Positions 22,011-22,022 of a DNA stretch of 22,022 nucleotides are shown here, piece after piece. How positions within the stretch are numbered: the first letter of the stretch is position 1; each line of letters begins with the position of its first letter. Under the pieces are notes generated by a model that was not told the DNA's origin, searched no databases, and was given only the letters and a program-made list of their open reading frames with translations. The DNA is from JAIMBK01 sp040755975. Its GTDB lineage: Bacteria > Bacillota > Desulfotomaculia > Desulfotomaculales > Nap2-2B. The translations under genes and the position numbers were made by a program. The stretch is from positions 1-22,022 of the forward strand of contig JBFLZY010000049.1 in the NCBI GenBank assembly GCA_040755975.1. The letters run 5' to 3'.

Positions 22011-22022
22011 ATGAAATTTATC
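22011..22022 (+). CDS. Start of an unidentified gene, cut by the window
   Basis: ATG at 22011 with a strong SD (GGAGGTG, 22000-22006) about 4 nt upstream, and only the codons Met-Lys-Phe-Ile are visible. Its promoter is at 21930-21958. Rrf2-family regulators often start Met-Lys-Xaa-Ser/Thr and often lie beside cysK, but four residues cannot decide this. Confidence 0.7.

Overview
The window looks like chromosomal DNA of a thermophilic, anaerobic clostridial Firmicute of the Pelotomaculum / Desulfotomaculum type. This rests on strong Shine-Dalgarno (SD) sites, many GTG and TTG starts, GC-rich coding with AT-rich spacers, a CIRCE operator in front of groESL, the Bacillus-like order wecB-atpZ/atpI-atpBEFHAGDC, and a branched-polyamine synthase (BpsA) typical of thermophiles. 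The genus is inferred. Nearly everything here is core metabolism. No CRISPR array, tRNA, rRNA, prophage or transposase gene was seen.

Left part (1-11300, minus strand). rplM with its own promoter lies at the left edge, followed by a doubtful small lipoprotein ORF and a pair of GGGACGG repeats. A strong terminator at 1087-1117 then closes a very long probable transcription unit that reads leftward: a 49-codon membrane-peptide gene, argG, wecB, atpZ, atpI and the complete F1Fo ATP synthase set atpB-E-F-H-A-G-D-C. Its only clear promoter is TTGATA-N17-TATAAT at 11194-11222. No terminator was seen between argG and atpC. The c subunit has a proton-type site. A large hairpin sits between atpE and atpF, and a repeat-filled 158-bp spacer splits atpA from atpG.

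Middle (11300-16000). A TreT-type trehalose glycosyltransferase (+) converges with a CorA-type metal transporter (-). bpsA (+), which has its own promoter, converges with ilvC (-), and the bpsA terminator hairpin lies inside its last codons. IlvC carries a cofactor loop with Glu and without the usual Arg, which predicts use of NADH.

Right part (16000-22022, plus strand). This holds a small 2x[4Fe-4S] protein, a DUF1847 cysteine-rich protein, a stand-alone biotin carrier protein, a MogA/MoaB-type molybdopterin enzyme, CIRCE-controlled groES-groEL, and cysK. The window ends with the first four codons of a gene that has an unusual decamer-repeat promoter.

No complete new multi-gene system is evident. 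The best candidates for something undescribed are small and regulatory: an SD site apparently brought to its start codon by a hairpin, an NtrC-like dyad without a sigma-54 promoter, a 10-bp-periodic promoter array, the argG leader peptide gene, and a set of 7-nt and 8-9-nt tandem repeats placed in gene junctions.
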